From contig OW203738.1 of assembly GCA_934045075.1 (NCBI GenBank), positions 1,860,001 through 1,924,000 on the forward strand: a DNA stretch of 64,000 nucleotides, read 5' to 3'. The position numbers and the translations under genes were made by a program. Every line of letters begins with the position of its first letter. The stretch's first letter is position 1. Below the pieces are notes generated by a model. That model was not told where the DNA came from. It was given only the letters and a program-made list of their open reading frames with translations, and did not search any database. Shown piece after piece: positions 20,676 to 30,482 of this stretch. The DNA comes from Yponomeuta sedellus (lineage: Eukaryota > Arthropoda > Insecta > Lepidoptera > Yponomeutidae).

Positions 20676-21420
20676 TAAGCCTACTAGCAGAGTGTGGACA
20701 ATAGTATAGTCTGTTAGCTTTTAGAATACACCTCGGGCTCTAGAGTAGGCTTCGGTTTTCGCCAATTTTCGCCGGTTTTCGTACCGATGATAGAGTTCTG
20801 ATTTCGAAATTAAGTTTTTATATTAGTTACGATATTTCTATTACACGAATATTTATTTATTTTTATTTATTTATTTCCACACAGCATACTATTTTTACAG
20901 GGTATAGCCCTAATGCAATAGTGAAGACACACAAAACAAGAACCACATAACCTTAACATATAACATTTACATACAGGCACATACATTGCTTCCGGCCCCA
21001 CGCCAGGATACCCCGTGTCGCGGAAACCAGAAACAACGACATCAATATATCCGATTCTATCCGATAGTAGCCGAGGTATATTCTAAAAGCTAACAGACTA
21101 TAAAACACTATATTGCTCGGTTGATATATTTTTAGCAAGTGTCACACATCACGACAAACAATGGTAATCTAGCGATATTTAAAAACCTATTTAGAGGCTA
21201 AAAATCTGGCACGGATAGCCAGAGGTTGCGGGTTCGAATCCCGGCATGGGTGAAATTTTTAGCCTCTAAATAGGTTTTTAAATTTGTTCCTTAGCACGGG
21301 TTAGTGCATTAAAAATAAAAATAGTATAATCTAGCGATATTCAAATCGCTGTCAGTCATGTATCGGGATAAGCTTATAACAGGCGAATAGATGTGCATAT
21401 ATCACCTCCAATAAGCGAGA
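20676..21420. repeat. TAAGCCTACTAGCAGAGTGTGG repeat with nested insertions
   Basis: The 15.0-kb family again. An inverted pair (GTCTGTTAGCTTTTAGAATA at 20720, its reverse near 21079) surrounds a SINE tail (GCATACATTGCTTCCGGCCC-like, 20970-21045). The later part is split by the tRL insertion at 21180. Its conserved end GTGCATATATCACCTCCAAT is at about 21391-21410. Confidence 0.55.
21180..21326 (+). mobile_element. tRL insertion with fold-back 5' end, 15-bp TSD
   Basis: Flanked by TAATCTAGCGATATT at 21165-21179 and 21327-21341. It opens with an inverted copy of its own right part (21180-21205 pairs exactly with 21255-21280). Then comes the 3' half of the tRNA-like head (GGTTGCGGGTTCGAATCCCG) and the standard tail to TTAAAAATAAAAATAGTA. 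The insertion interrupts the surrounding repeat. Confidence 0.8.
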
Positions 21421-21741
21421 CACAAGCATAGAGACTTTTGGTTGAGACTTTTGTCTTTCCCGTGAAAATCAATCCCCATGTAAACAGCATCATGGAAAAC
21501 TTTCCTTCAAAAGAGAATCTTCCGACTTTTATTTTAAGACAAATTACATGGTGGTTTATATTACTTCGCCCTTTGATTAGGGCTCGATTAGGGCTGCCAA
21601 AGGTCGACCTTTGCCCAGAAATCCGGCAGGAATTTCGGTCCGCTGTACTTATTGATTTCCTTACTAGCTTCAAAGAGAGGGAACGATTAAAGAATTCAAA
21701 GTTTTTCACGGTCATAGTTCGAACTCCTATTTTTTAAAGTA

Positions 21742-21822
21742 CAACATAACTACATCACTCACGCCTGTATTGACGAAGGGTAGACAGAGTCCAGGGTCTG
21801 CCACTTGATACGATGTTGACAA
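21742..21822 (-). repeat. LINE-A 3' end, antisense
   Basis: ACTCACGCCTGTATTGACGA and AGAGTCCAGGGTCTGCCACT are the antisense 3' end. Confidence 0.5.
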
Positions 21823-21859
21823 ACCTCTGAAAGTACAACACATAACATTGACATAGCCA

Positions 21860-22712
21860 TACTATTTTTATTTTTAATGCACTAACCCGTGCTAAGGACA
21901 ATTTTTAAAACCTATTTAGAGGCTAAAAATTCCACCCATGCCGGGATTTGAACCCGCGACCTCTGTTTATCCGTGCCAGCGCTCTTTCCAACTGAGGTGA
22001 CTCACCGGCATCAGTGAAATTTCGAACCTCTTTACACTATTCTCTGTATTACGTACAGGCAGCGACATCTGGTTTAAGTAAATTGCATCACTTACAGCCC
22101 CAACTACCTACTTTGCAGTTAGGTTTTTACATCGGAATGATATCACTGTACTCACATGATTATACTATTTTTATTTTTAATGCACTAACCCGTGCTAAGG
22201 ACAATTTTAAAAACCTATTTAGAGGCTAAATATTCCACCCATGCCGGGATTTTAGCCTCTAAATAGGTTTTTAAAATTGTCCTTGCACTCGCCCAAAATT
22301 CATCGCCCATTAGCTCAGTTGGAAAGAGCGCTGGACGGATAGCCAGAGGTCGCGGGTTTGAATCCCGGCATGGGTGGAATTTTTAGCCTCTAAATAGGTT
22401 TTTTAGATTGTCCTTAGCACGGGTTAGTGCATTAAAAATAAAAATAGTATAATCATGTACAGTGATATCATTCCGATGTAAAAACCTAACTGCAAAGTAG
22501 GTAGTCGGGGCTGTAAGTGATGCAATTTACTTAAACCAGATGTCGCTGCCTGTACGTAATACAAAGAATAGTGTAAAGAGGTTCGAAATTTCACTGATGC
22601 CGGTGAGTCGCCCATTAGCTCAGTTGGAAAGAGCGCTGGCACGGATAGCCAGAGGTCGCGGGTTCGAATCCCGGCATGGGTGGAATTTTTAGCCTCTAAA
22701 TAGGTTTTTAAA
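21860..22712. mobile_element. tRL inverted multimer inserted as one unit (13-bp TSD)
   Basis: The whole 853 bp lies between ATTGACATAGCCA at 21847-21859 and 22713-22725. Left part (to about 22248): tRL in antisense, namely tail, tRNA-like head, spacer, then the start of a second tail and head. Right part: sense, namely tail piece, head, tail, spacer (GTACAGTGATATCATTCCGA, CTGCAAAGTAGGTAG), second head, tail start. The result is a large quasi-palindrome centred near 22250. The tRNA-like heads read GCCCATTAGCTCAGTTGG, GGTCGCGGGTTCGAATCCCG and CATGGGT. Position 33 of the presumed anticodon loop is C, not U, so these are not functional tRNAs. Confidence 0.8.
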
Positions 22713-22954
22713 ATTGACATAGCCAGTTATAATTTTCTGTTCGCCTCCATAACTTTCAAAAATTAGGTATACATTTGAGAAACAATGCATGGCGAGAGGG
22801 CGTAGAAATCTGTCACACAAGATCTTTCCTAGTACGGACTACAGCCTCGCACATAGGAATAAGTTCTGACAACTCTAATTGTACATATTTTGTGTTTTGA
22901 TAGTGAGCTGGAAATAAATACATTATTTACTTACTCACTTACAAATATCCCCTT

Positions 22955-23249
22955 TGATTCGTTATCGTTATCAACCCTTGTATGTCCCCACTGCTGGGGC
23001 ACGGGTCTCTTCCTGCATCGCAGGAAGGTAAGGCCATACTCCACCACTGGGGCCAAGTCCGGGTTGATGGAGGATTATATTCTTTTTAATACACTAACCC
23101 GTGTAAGGACAATTTTAAAAAACCTATTTAGAGGCTAAATATGCCACCCATGCCGGGAATCGCACCCGCGACCTCTGGCACGGTTAGCCAGGTCACGAGA
23201 TCGAGTCCCGGCATTGGTGGAATTTTTAGCCTCTAAACAGGTTTTTTAA
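22955..23249. mobile_element. Chimeric SINE-5S + fold-back tRL insertion (12-bp TSD)
   Basis: AAATATCCCCTT flanks it at 22943-22954 and 23250-23261. 22967-23076 is the 3' part of an antisense SINE-5S. From 23077 the sequence becomes antisense tRL (tail, AACCTATTTAGAGG, B-box) and then folds back into sense tRL ending TAGCCTCTAAACAGG. One TSD pair encloses all three pieces, so they most likely entered together. Confidence 0.7.
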
Positions 23250-23282
23250 AAATATCCCCTTGCAAGTAAGTAATTTATTCAT

Positions 23283-23425
23283 TTTTTCACAGTTAGAGAT
23301 TATTTTATGGCACAACCAGATAAAAGAATACAACCATTATTTCTTAAATTTGAGTAATGTTATACAAATGGCAGTCTTATCACTTAAAGTGACCTCTTCC
23401 AGACTACCTATGGATGGACTGGATT
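23283..23425 (-). repeat. Non-LTR 3' end, GTCTGGAAGAG family, antisense
   Basis: ATGGCACAACCAGATAAAAG, GTTATACAAATGGCAGTCTT and CACTTAAAGTGACCTCTTCC are the family blocks in reverse. Confidence 0.55.
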
Positions 23426-23574
23426 GTGAGGATGGACGTGATAATATAACCCGCCTATTTAGTTCTAGCGGACCTCCTACAACATCCTGCATACAACTCT
23501 TACGTGGCATATGTTTTCTCGCTCGGACCATTTGACATTCATAATAATTTGAACAAAATGAGGAAACTTTCAGA

Positions 23575-23665
23575 AATGGTCAGAAATGGATCAGATTAGC
23601 ACAGTGCCGTAAGGAATGGCGCAGTAAAAAGGAGGCCTATGCCCAGCAGTGGGTTGATATGGGCT
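23575..23665 (+). repeat. Non-LTR tail, GCCCAGCAGTGGG type
   Basis: GTGCCGTAAGGAATGGCGCA then GGAGGCCTATGCCCAGCAGT and GGGTTGATATGGGCTGA. A common type of lepidopteran LINE end. Confidence 0.5.
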
Positions 23666-23924
23666 GATTATAGATCGCTTGCACTTATTTCTTGTAATTT
23701 ATTACGAACAATAACAGTGTAATGAAATAGCTTGTAATTAATCTACGGGCGTGTTCCCTCAATCATGAGCAAAAATCAGTTTGTCCGAAATTCTTCTATC
23801 GGAAAACGGACATCAAAGGACGGCGAGTATGTAACTACAAGTTTATTAAGTTTTTTATCTCACTTTTTGTAAATAGAATAAATCTTTGCTTTACTTTACT
23901 TTAAATAGGTTTTTACAATAGTCT

Positions 23925-24170
23925 CTTTAATTTAATTCAATTCAATTTATTTCAACATAAAGAATTTACATTCCGTGTGTTGTATGTCAATGTTCAATGT
24001 AAGCCGCTGCCTTCGGGCCGTATTGTAGTGGAGAAAAATGCAGCGGGAAAATAAAACTCCACTCTGACCATCTTTTCTCAAGTCATCTTACACCAAATAC
24101 ATCAATTGCCACCTAAACGTATGATAGGATTTCATGATTGCCATCAATAACATTAAGTGCCAAAGCACCC
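23925..24170 (-). repeat. Non-LTR 3' end, TACAATACGGCCCGAAGG family, antisense
   Basis: The reverse of 48895-49180: CCTTCGGGCCGTATTGTAGT, CACTCTGACCATCTTTTCTC, GGATTTCATGATTGCCAT and AGTGCCAAAGC occur in mirrored order. Confidence 0.65.
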
Positions 24171-24234
24171 TGCAAGGCACACGGCTTCTCTCAGACAGAA
24201 AGTATGTATCACACATGTATCACAGAAAGTAACT

Positions 24235-24330
24235 CTCACACGTGTCCACCGCGGAAGCAATTTCAAGCGCTGAGGAATTTGAACATCTCAATACTCAGGT
24301 TTCGTCACGAGGTTTTCCTTTGCGCATGGT
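24235..24330 (-). repeat. Non-LTR tail fragment, CACGTGTCCACCGCGG
   Basis: CGTGTCCACCGCGGAAGCAA and TTTCAAGCGCTGAGG, followed by CGTCACGAGGTTTTCCTT, match the CTGCAGTGGGA family in antisense. Confidence 0.45.
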
Positions 24331-24468
24331 TGTGTAGAAGCAATCCACTTGTAACCAAGCAAACCTTTTTACACCATTTTTAATTCTTTTTCTATGTAAA
24401 AAAAGGTGTAGAGGTTTGCACCGTTACACACTCACGCATTGGCGAACACCCCCGAAGATTATTACGGA

Positions 24469-24751
24469 AGCGCTCGTGGCCTAGTCAACCCCGTGGTTGG
24501 AATCAATCATTTGCGGGCGCTACCGCTCGTAGCATTCTTTCCGAGCGCTTCCGTGCTTCGCAAACCACGCTAAGCCTCTGGTGCTGGCTGTCATGTGATG
24601 GCAGTCGTTAAGCTACCCCGCAAGGCCCGCCACTGTCTTACAATCCTCTACCAACCCGGACTTGGCCCCCGTGGTGGAGTATGGCCCAACCTTCCTGCGA
24701 TGCAGGAAGAGACCCGTGCCCCATCAGTGGGGATATACAAAGGATTGATAG
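24469..24751 (+). repeat. SINE-5S, internal deletion
   Basis: Sense. The head is present (GCGCTCGTGGCCTAGTC, GGAATCAATCATTTG) but the 5S-like A/C-box part is deleted before CCGCTCGTAGCATTC. It continues to CATCAGTGGGGATATACAAA. Confidence 0.7.
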
Positions 24752-24965
24752 CGATTATTTCAGGCTTGGTACGCGAACAATGTAAATTAGAGGTCAGAAA
24801 TGGCCGATTTAATTTTCCTTCGTCAAAATTTGGGATTAATTTACAAGAAAGTTCGAAAAGTTTTTGCACATCTGCTGAGACATCTTGGTTTCCGCCTGAT
24901 TCTAATTCAGCTTCCTAATTAGGCACTGGACAATATACCCAATAAGAAAGCTAGCTGACATTTTC

Positions 24966-25092
24966 ATGTAGCCTATATAAATGTCACACTGTAGGGAACA
25001 GACCTTCTCTCAGAGAGAGAGAGACTATGGGCTTAATTGCCACGCGTGCCCACCGTGGATTGCCAATTTCAAGCGCTGCGGTATTTGAACAC
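24966..25092 (-). repeat. Non-LTR tail, CTGCAGTGGGA family, antisense
   Basis: CATGTAGCCTATATAAATG, ACAGACCTTCTCTCAGAGAG, GGGCTTAATTGCCACGCGTG and CAATTTCAAGCGCTGCGG. Confidence 0.6.
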
Positions 25093-25401
25093 CTCTCACT
25101 CTCATTAATTAGCATTGTAGTGTTTGTAGAAATGCATCGAACATTTCTTACCAAGCAACTTGAACGAAATTTTAGGTTTTCCTCTAGTAACATTAGAAAA
25201 TTCTACGCGCAATGTATTCAAGGTCTGTAGATCTAAAACAAGCGTATCGCTGGTTTTATTCCAACGCTTTGAGCCTTAAAGCGGTACCCAGTTCTACCTA
25301 CCTAAATGCCGTTTTTAGCGAAAATCGATTAAAGTCCTCGGTTGTAGAGTCTATGCAGGTTATTGGTTATTTTTTAATTCCGACTTTTTAAAATAAATTA
25401 A

Positions 25402-25760
25402 GCGCTCGTGGCCTAGGCGAACCGAGTGATTGGAATCAATCACTTGGTTAAGCAACAACAGGCGCGGTCGGGTACATGATGGGTGAGCGTCCCGTGACTA
25501 TCGCTAGTGGCATTTTTCTGAGCGTTTCTGTGCTTCGCAAGGCACGTTAAGCCGTTGGTGCCGGCTGTCATATAATGGCAGTCGTTAAGCCATGTCAGAG
25601 GCCTTATGGGCGGCTTGATTACTTCTGATAGTAAGGTAAAGCCACTGTCTTACAATCCTCCACCAATCCGGACATGGCCCCCGTGGTGGAGTATGGCCTA
25701 ACCTTCCGGCGATGCAGGAAGAGACCCCTGCCCCAAGTGGGGACATACAAGGGTTGATAA
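25402..25760 (+). repeat. SINE-5S, full-length
   Basis: Sense copy with the complete head (GCGCTCGTGGCCTAGGCGAA, GGTTAAGCAACAACAGGCGC, GATGGGTGAGCG) and the 3' end ACATACAAGGGTTGATAA. A possible target duplication is AAATAAAT at 25391-25398 and 25763-25770. Confidence 0.8.
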
Positions 25761-25795
25761 CCAAATAAATGATACCTTTTGAGCCAACAATAACT

Positions 25796-25985
25796 TAGCG
25801 GAATTCTCAATTCCGAAACTGGCCATCTGAATTGAGAATTTTGCTAAGTAAATACTTAAGTATTTACTTAGCAAAATTCTCTCGTAGTACTCTCCCTTCA
25901 AATTTCTCAGCAAAAAGCGCGACAGAACGTCCCTTAAATATTTACTTAGAGCCAATTTCTGAATTGAGAATTTCTTATGTAAAAG
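25796..25985. mobile_element. CTCAATTCAGAAAC fold-back MITE
   Basis: Contains a perfect 48-bp palindrome (arms 25834-25857 and 25858-25881) made of GAGAATTTTGCTAAGTAAAT and its reverse. The rest follows the family: TTCTCAGCAAAAAGCGCGAC, CGTCCCTTAAATATTTACTT and a TTTCTGAATTGAGAATTTC terminus. Confidence 0.65.
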
Positions 25986-26324
25986 GTACAGTACTACACA
26001 TCATAAAAGCCCCTTCGGGAATCTACGTTCGCGCAGACTAGGAAGAAGTGTAACGAAAGTACCCGAAGCTATAAGTACATTCAACATGATCTTTAACCGA
26101 TACGGTTAAGGTGCAGAGTTGATTGACACCTATTGACATCAACCAAGTCTAGCAGTTGACTGAAACTAATAGTCACCTGCATCGATGACGTTGAATCAAC
26201 CAATAGCAACAAAGGCGAGCGGCCTGCCATAAAATGAAACTATCTGATTGGTCGATCAACTTGCCGCACATCCAAAATTTGATCATCTACGCAGGTACAT
26301 CCGCGAGACTTATTTCTTGTGTAG

Positions 26325-26577
26325 CACTGTAACTGTAGTGTTGTCTCATCGATTTTTTCAGAAAAGAGTGTGACAGAACGTTACTTAATTATTTACTTAG
26401 TGAAATTTTGAATTGAGAAACCCGCGCTGAAAATGGCCCTGTTGGCCGGTTTCTGAATTGAGAATTGCTCTCAGTAAATACTTAAGAAACGTCCTTTCAC
26501 ACTCTTTGCTGAGAAATTCGAAGAAATAGCACTACAGTTAAGTATTTACTCAGCGAAATATTCAATTCAGAAACTGA
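26325..26577. mobile_element. CTCAATTCAGAAAC MITE, two halves inverted
   Basis: The left half (GTAACTGTAGTGTTGTCTCA, AGTGTGACAGAACGTTACTT, TTTTGAATTGAGAAAC) is mirrored by the right half (GGTTTCTGAATTGAGAATTG, CTTTGCTGAGAAATTCGAAG, TATTCAATTCAGAAAC). It looks like two copies head to head. Confidence 0.6.
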
Positions 26578-26715
26578 CCCTTTGTGTTCTTGCGTAAGTC
26601 CTGCATCTAAGTAGCAACCCTACATCTGGCAGCAAGTTACGATTACATTGGAGTCCGAAACTTGCTCCACAATTCGACGCCTTGTTGACTCACGAAATGG
26701 AAAACGACCAACCGT

Positions 26716-26934
26716 TTAGTTGCGTATTTCGCACAAATACATAAACTCGTCTTGTTTGTCTGTTCTGATTTGTTTGTTGGTATCTCTGGGGGACGACTTT
26801 GGTTTTATTTCTTCTTTTTCCTGTGCCTCTTCGCTACTGGAGGTTGTACTAGTAGAACTATAACAATTGTTCGGTCCTACTCTATTAGAAGCGGGTTCCG
26901 CTTTATTCATACCTAATTCGCGTTTTACTTTCAT
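26716..26934 (-). CDS. Unassigned small open reading frame, Ser/Glu/Lys-rich
   Basis: A 72-residue frame with an ATG start and TAA stop on the minus strand. It is hydrophilic and low-complexity: a serine/threonine run (STSTTSSS) is followed by a Glu/Lys stretch (EEAQEKEEIKPK) and then KQDEFMYLCEIRN. It has no signal peptide, membrane segment or domain that I recognise. The stretch contains none of the repeat motifs common elsewhere in the window, which is the main reason to list it. It could be a chance ORF, part of an unrecognised transposon, or an exon of a gene on the minus strand. No conserved splice pair is obvious. Confidence 0.2.
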   Translation of the reverse strand: MKVKRELGMNKAEPASNRVGPNNCYSSTSTTSSSEEAQEKEEIKPKSSPRDTNKQIRTDKQDEFMYLCEIRN

Positions 26935-27067
26935 ATATTACAAATCGAACTGGCGAGTCAACGTTTGGTTTTCTACATCGTAAATAAAACGATTAATTTT
27001 AACCTTATCAAAACGAATAAGTCACTAAATGCAAGTTCAAGCTAGTAACTTTAAATTCCCGGAGGAT

Positions 27068-27122
27068 ATGCTCTCTCTCTCTGTGAGAAAACCTGTGCCC
27101 TACAGTGGGTCGTACCTATATG
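27068..27122 (+). repeat. Non-LTR tail, CTGCAGTGGGA family
   Basis: CTCTCTCTGTGAGAAAACCT then GTGCCCTACAGTGGGTCG. Confidence 0.5.
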
Positions 27123-27127
27123 AGATG

Positions 27128-27360
27128 AGATGATTTATACAGCGTCCAGTCGCATCTTCACTCTCGTTTGATGGGTGAAGGGACGAAGTGCCTGGGACGT
27201 GGTTTTACAGATGGTGTATGCTTGCCCCTACACACATACCATCCTGACAGCTTAGGCAGCCTAGCCCACAAAGACTAGTCAATACTTACGGAGTCAACCA
27301 AGCCGCGAGTTTCCTCACGATGTTTTCCTTTTTTCCACAGTTAGGGTGTGGTATTGCGAC
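27128..27360 (-). repeat. SINE-like repeat, antisense
   Basis: Antisense relative of 1893-2275: TTTATACAGCGTCCAGTCGC, CTTGGTTGACTCCGT in reverse, CCTCACGATGTTTTCCTT and GGTATTGCGACTACAAATTC. Confidence 0.55.
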
Positions 27361-27397
27361 TACAAATTCGTATATAGGCTGCATTATTTTATAATGA

Positions 27398-27573
27398 TAT
27401 CAACGCTTTGTTTTGTTCCTACTGTTTGGGTACGGGTCTCTTCCTGCATCGCAACAAAGTTAGGCCGTACATGGACTTTGCCCGGGCAAAGCCCGAGTTG
27501 GTGGAGTATTGTAACAAAATGCGCTTTACTGTCAGACGTTATCAAGACGTCCATAACGCCTTCGAAATGGCAT
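27398..27573 (-). repeat. SINE-5S, 3' half, diverged
   Basis: GGGTCTCTTCCTGCATCGCA, GCCCGAGTTGGTGGAGTATT and TTACTGTCAGACGTTATCAA mark the antisense body. The head is missing. Confidence 0.6.
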
Positions 27574-27574
27574 T

Positions 27575-28445
27575 ATTCTATACATAGAAGATAAAATCGT
27601 TATCGAACCACTTTAATTACGTGGGCATACCAAAAAGCGAGCGTAGTAAAACAAAACCGCTATTTCAGTGAAAGTGAATAATGGCCAACCCATGTTTGGG
27701 AACTCAATGAAATTATTATGGTAATTAAATGGATAAATGACTAGAAGAATGTCATGTTTATACCAGTTATGTCTAAATAGTTCTGACAGATCTATCAATC
27801 TACTCAACCACATGGGTTGAACTAGTTTTGTATTACTTATCCGACAGCGACCGACTAAGATATTTCTAAATATATAGAGCCAAATAAGGCAGAGCTGGAA
27901 CGCGCTTTGTATACTAATTTAGATATTATTTAAGATTATTCATATAGGTATGGTGTGCAATAAAGAGTATTTTGCTAATTAATCTAATGTGATCTTATCG
28001 AACCCGCGGATTTCCCCGAGATGTTTTCCTCCACAGTTAGCGAAGTTTTTTTTTACTTAAAGTAAGGAAAATGTTGTTGCAATATTTTACTTACTTTAAC
28101 TAAGCAACTCATAAGTTGAGCCTCAGCAAAGTTCACGAAGCAAATACTTTTAGAAAACACTTGAAACTAGAACTAGTTCTAGCTTCAAGCATTTTGATCT
28201 GTTTTAGAAGCTCAAACTAGTTCTAGCTTGGATGTATAAAGGATGTATTATTATAGGACTGTAACGAGGGAGACGAGGATGGAAAGCATCGAAAACTCCT
28301 TTGCGAAACATGGGGAAAAATGTTAAGCTAACGGCCGATACCCATTAGTGGAGAGCTAGCAGCACCGTAAAGCACAAAGAAATAAATTGAAAATATCTGA
28401 TGTTCCATTAATGTTACCTTTCGGCATTAATGTACGAAACAGCGT
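27575..28445. other. No supportable gene
   Basis: AT-rich. Only a short dispersed motif (CCCGAGATGTTTTCCTCCAC near 28015) is recognised. Confidence 0.5.
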
Positions 28446-28449
28446 GTAT

Positions 28450-28667
28450 TTAGCATTAAAAAATAAAAATTACTTTTCTAAATTCCGCCAAAAATCCCAC
28501 AAGCACCATGCGGTTATTTAATCCACCGCCCTTCCTCCCACTTTTTCAAGCAGAAGCAAGACACGAACACACCACCACCGACACCAATACTTTTGTGAGA
28601 AAATACGCGTATTTTGTGGAATTTAGCAAAGTAATTTTCACTTTTTAATGCTATTATGGATTTTCGC
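28450..28667. mobile_element. MITE with GAATTTAGCAAAGTAATTTTC ends
   Basis: Left end TTAGCATTAAAAAATAAAAA and TTCTAAATTCCGCCAAAAAT, right end TGGAATTTAGCAAAGTAATT and TTTTTAATGCTATTATGG: inverted over about 40 bp. Same family as 34355-34541, including the downstream GCAAAGTAACGC block. Confidence 0.6.
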
Positions 28668-28826
28668 AAAGTAACGCCTGATTCCATACAATAGCGTTTC
28701 AATACCTATTCATTTCGCGCTTCCAAGGTTTTCCCTGTCGTAAAATATGTTTGTATTGACGAGTAGGACCCAAGGATGTTTAAACGTTCTTGGTAGCACC
28801 TCAGCTTAGATGGATATGGAGATTTT

Positions 28827-28863
28827 TGTTACACCCTGTAGGCTACATTTACAGGGTGTAACA
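28827..28863. repeat. Short perfect hairpin TGTTACACCCTGTA
   Basis: Arms 28827-28840 and 28850-28863 are exact reverse complements around 9 nt. It resembles a minimal MITE. No TSD seen. Confidence 0.6.
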
Positions 28864-28909
28864 AAATGGTTTTGAACCACTGTAAGAATCTAACCGTTAG
28901 TATAGTTTA

Positions 28910-28999
28910 CAGGCCCGCTACCGTCTTACAGTATGTCCTAATATTCCTGCGATTCAGAAAGAGAGTGCCTCACCAGTGGACATAGAAGGGTTAATATCG
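28910..28999 (+). repeat. SINE-5S, 3' fragment
   Basis: Sense: CAGGCCCGCTACCGTCTTAC, then CCTGCGATTCAGAAAGAG and GGACATAGAAGGGTTAATA. Diverged. Confidence 0.5.
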
Positions 29000-29220
29000 A
29001 GAGTTTAAAGGTGTTCAGCCCAGCACTAGAATGTCGGCGTCATCTTCGCGAGGGTTCAATTCTCTTTAGTACCAATGACTTTAAAATGAAACAAAAATGT
29101 TTTTTTTTGAACCTAAACTAAATTTGCCACGGACAGAAAATACATAAAAGGTATAATACAATCCACAGCAATAAGCGATCCTCAATAAAGTGTAAAATAA
29201 ATTAAGTTTCCTTACGACCC

Positions 29221-29460
29221 GCTGTCCACTTACTTTTGCGACTACAAATTCGCTAATGTACGTAACTTTTAAATGAAACAAAGTCATTGGTACAGGCCCG
29301 CACTGGGGATCGAACCTGGGTCTCTCGCTTGCGACTCCATTGTTCTACCCGCTGACATCGTGAGGAAACCCGCGGCTTGGTTGGCTCCTCATGTATTAAC
29401 TAGACTTTGCTGTGGACGCTGCATAAATCATCTCATTACGTAGATGCAAAAGGCCAATGT
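29221..29460. repeat. SINE-like repeat, two pieces in opposite orientation
   Basis: 29221-29345 is antisense (ACTACAAATTCGCTAATGTA, CCCGCACTGGGGATCGAACC, TCTCGCTTGCGACTCCATTG). 29353-29460 is sense (TCGTGAGGAAACCCGCGGCT, GACGCTGCATAAATCATCTC). Both belong to the family at 1893-2275. Confidence 0.5.
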
Positions 29461-29469
29461 TTTTTTTAC

Positions 29470-30160
29470 TTTAATAGTTAAGAAATTATAGCTGTCAGAA
29501 TTCTACGGAGTAAAAAATCTAAGTATAGGGTATCTACACGGTGTCGGAATGGAGCTCACGCTTGCCTATGAGGAAAACGGCAAATAAATACGAATGATGA
29601 CGCATGAATGATGAAAGTTTTACTCGGTAAAGACTTGTTTCGTAAATGGAAAAGAGAGAAGCTTGTCGTCTTCTTGAGTTACGAGGAAATGTGTGGCAAA
29701 TTAGGTTTAACGTTAAATTACAGAATTGCTATCCGATTTCAACGGACCAGCTAGTAAACTATAAATTGTAGTTTTATCAAACGTGGCCCGCAGCCAATTA
29801 CATTGCCGAATCAGCACAAACGGAGCGAACTGTGGAGTTGGTATTGTATATCCAAATTAATGTAATATCAACATCAATGATAATAAACAACTTACTTACC
29901 ATGCATACCAAAATTGTATTGCATCCAAATGGTGAATGAAGCTCCTGTGGTATCGTTTGCGAGCCTTGTGTTTATACGAATTGTGTGAAATGGGAGATCA
30001 CCAGTTAATAGGGTCGTTGTTCTCTTGATAATGTTTCCATTAACACATTACACGTGGGTCGTGGAATGTTTGTCGAACCCGTTTTCGTTCGATTACTTTA
30101 TTGAATTTTGTTCGTGAAATTAATTGTTCGAGCTCTGTTGACAATCTGAAATCCTGAGTT
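29470..30160. other. No supportable gene
   Basis: AT-rich unique-looking DNA with no recognisable exon or repeat. Confidence 0.5.
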
Positions 30161-30164
30161 CCTG

Positions 30165-30290
30165 AATAGAAATATTCACATAAATACTTAAGTGGCGGTC
30201 TATCACGCTTTTTGCTGAGAAAGTAGAAGAGACAGCTACAGTTAACTATTTACTTAGCGAAATTCTCAATTCAGAAACTGCCCCAAAGAC
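30165..30290. mobile_element. CTCAATTCAGAAAC MITE, 5'-incomplete
   Basis: AATACTTAAGTGGCGGTCTA, CTTTTTGCTGAGAAAGTAGA, AGTTAACTATTTACTTAGCG and CTCAATTCAGAAACTG appear in family order. Confidence 0.6.
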
Positions 30291-30377
30291 TGTTATAGAT
30301 CAGTGATTCTTAACGTTTTAGTCCTGGAGGATCATTCTACTAAATTTCTGTCTAGTCAGTACCACCCGGTTGGTTTG

Positions 30378-30482
30378 TTGATATGAAATGAAATTAAAAG
30401 GTTTTATTTAAAGTAGCGCAGAAATGGACGGGTTTAATGAACGTTACCACTCAAACTAGGTGTCCTATTCAAAATTTAGAGC
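30378..30482 (-). repeat. Non-LTR 3' tail (TTTCA type), antisense
   Basis: GATATGAAATGAAATTAAAA, GGTTTTATTTAAAGTAGCGC and AAACTAGGTGTCCTATTC mirror 1061-1230. Confidence 0.55.

Noticed and set aside
22307..22382. Functional tRNA gene in the GCCCATTAGCTCAGTTGG...ATGGGT sequence
   Set aside because: It folds roughly as a tRNA, but the anticodon loop lacks U33, acceptor and T-stem pairs are mismatched, and near-identical copies occur with TSDs and a fixed tail. It is a SINE head.
25420..25500. A 5S rRNA gene
   Set aside because: Only the internal-promoter part resembles 5S; the outer stems are missing and it continues into the SINE body.
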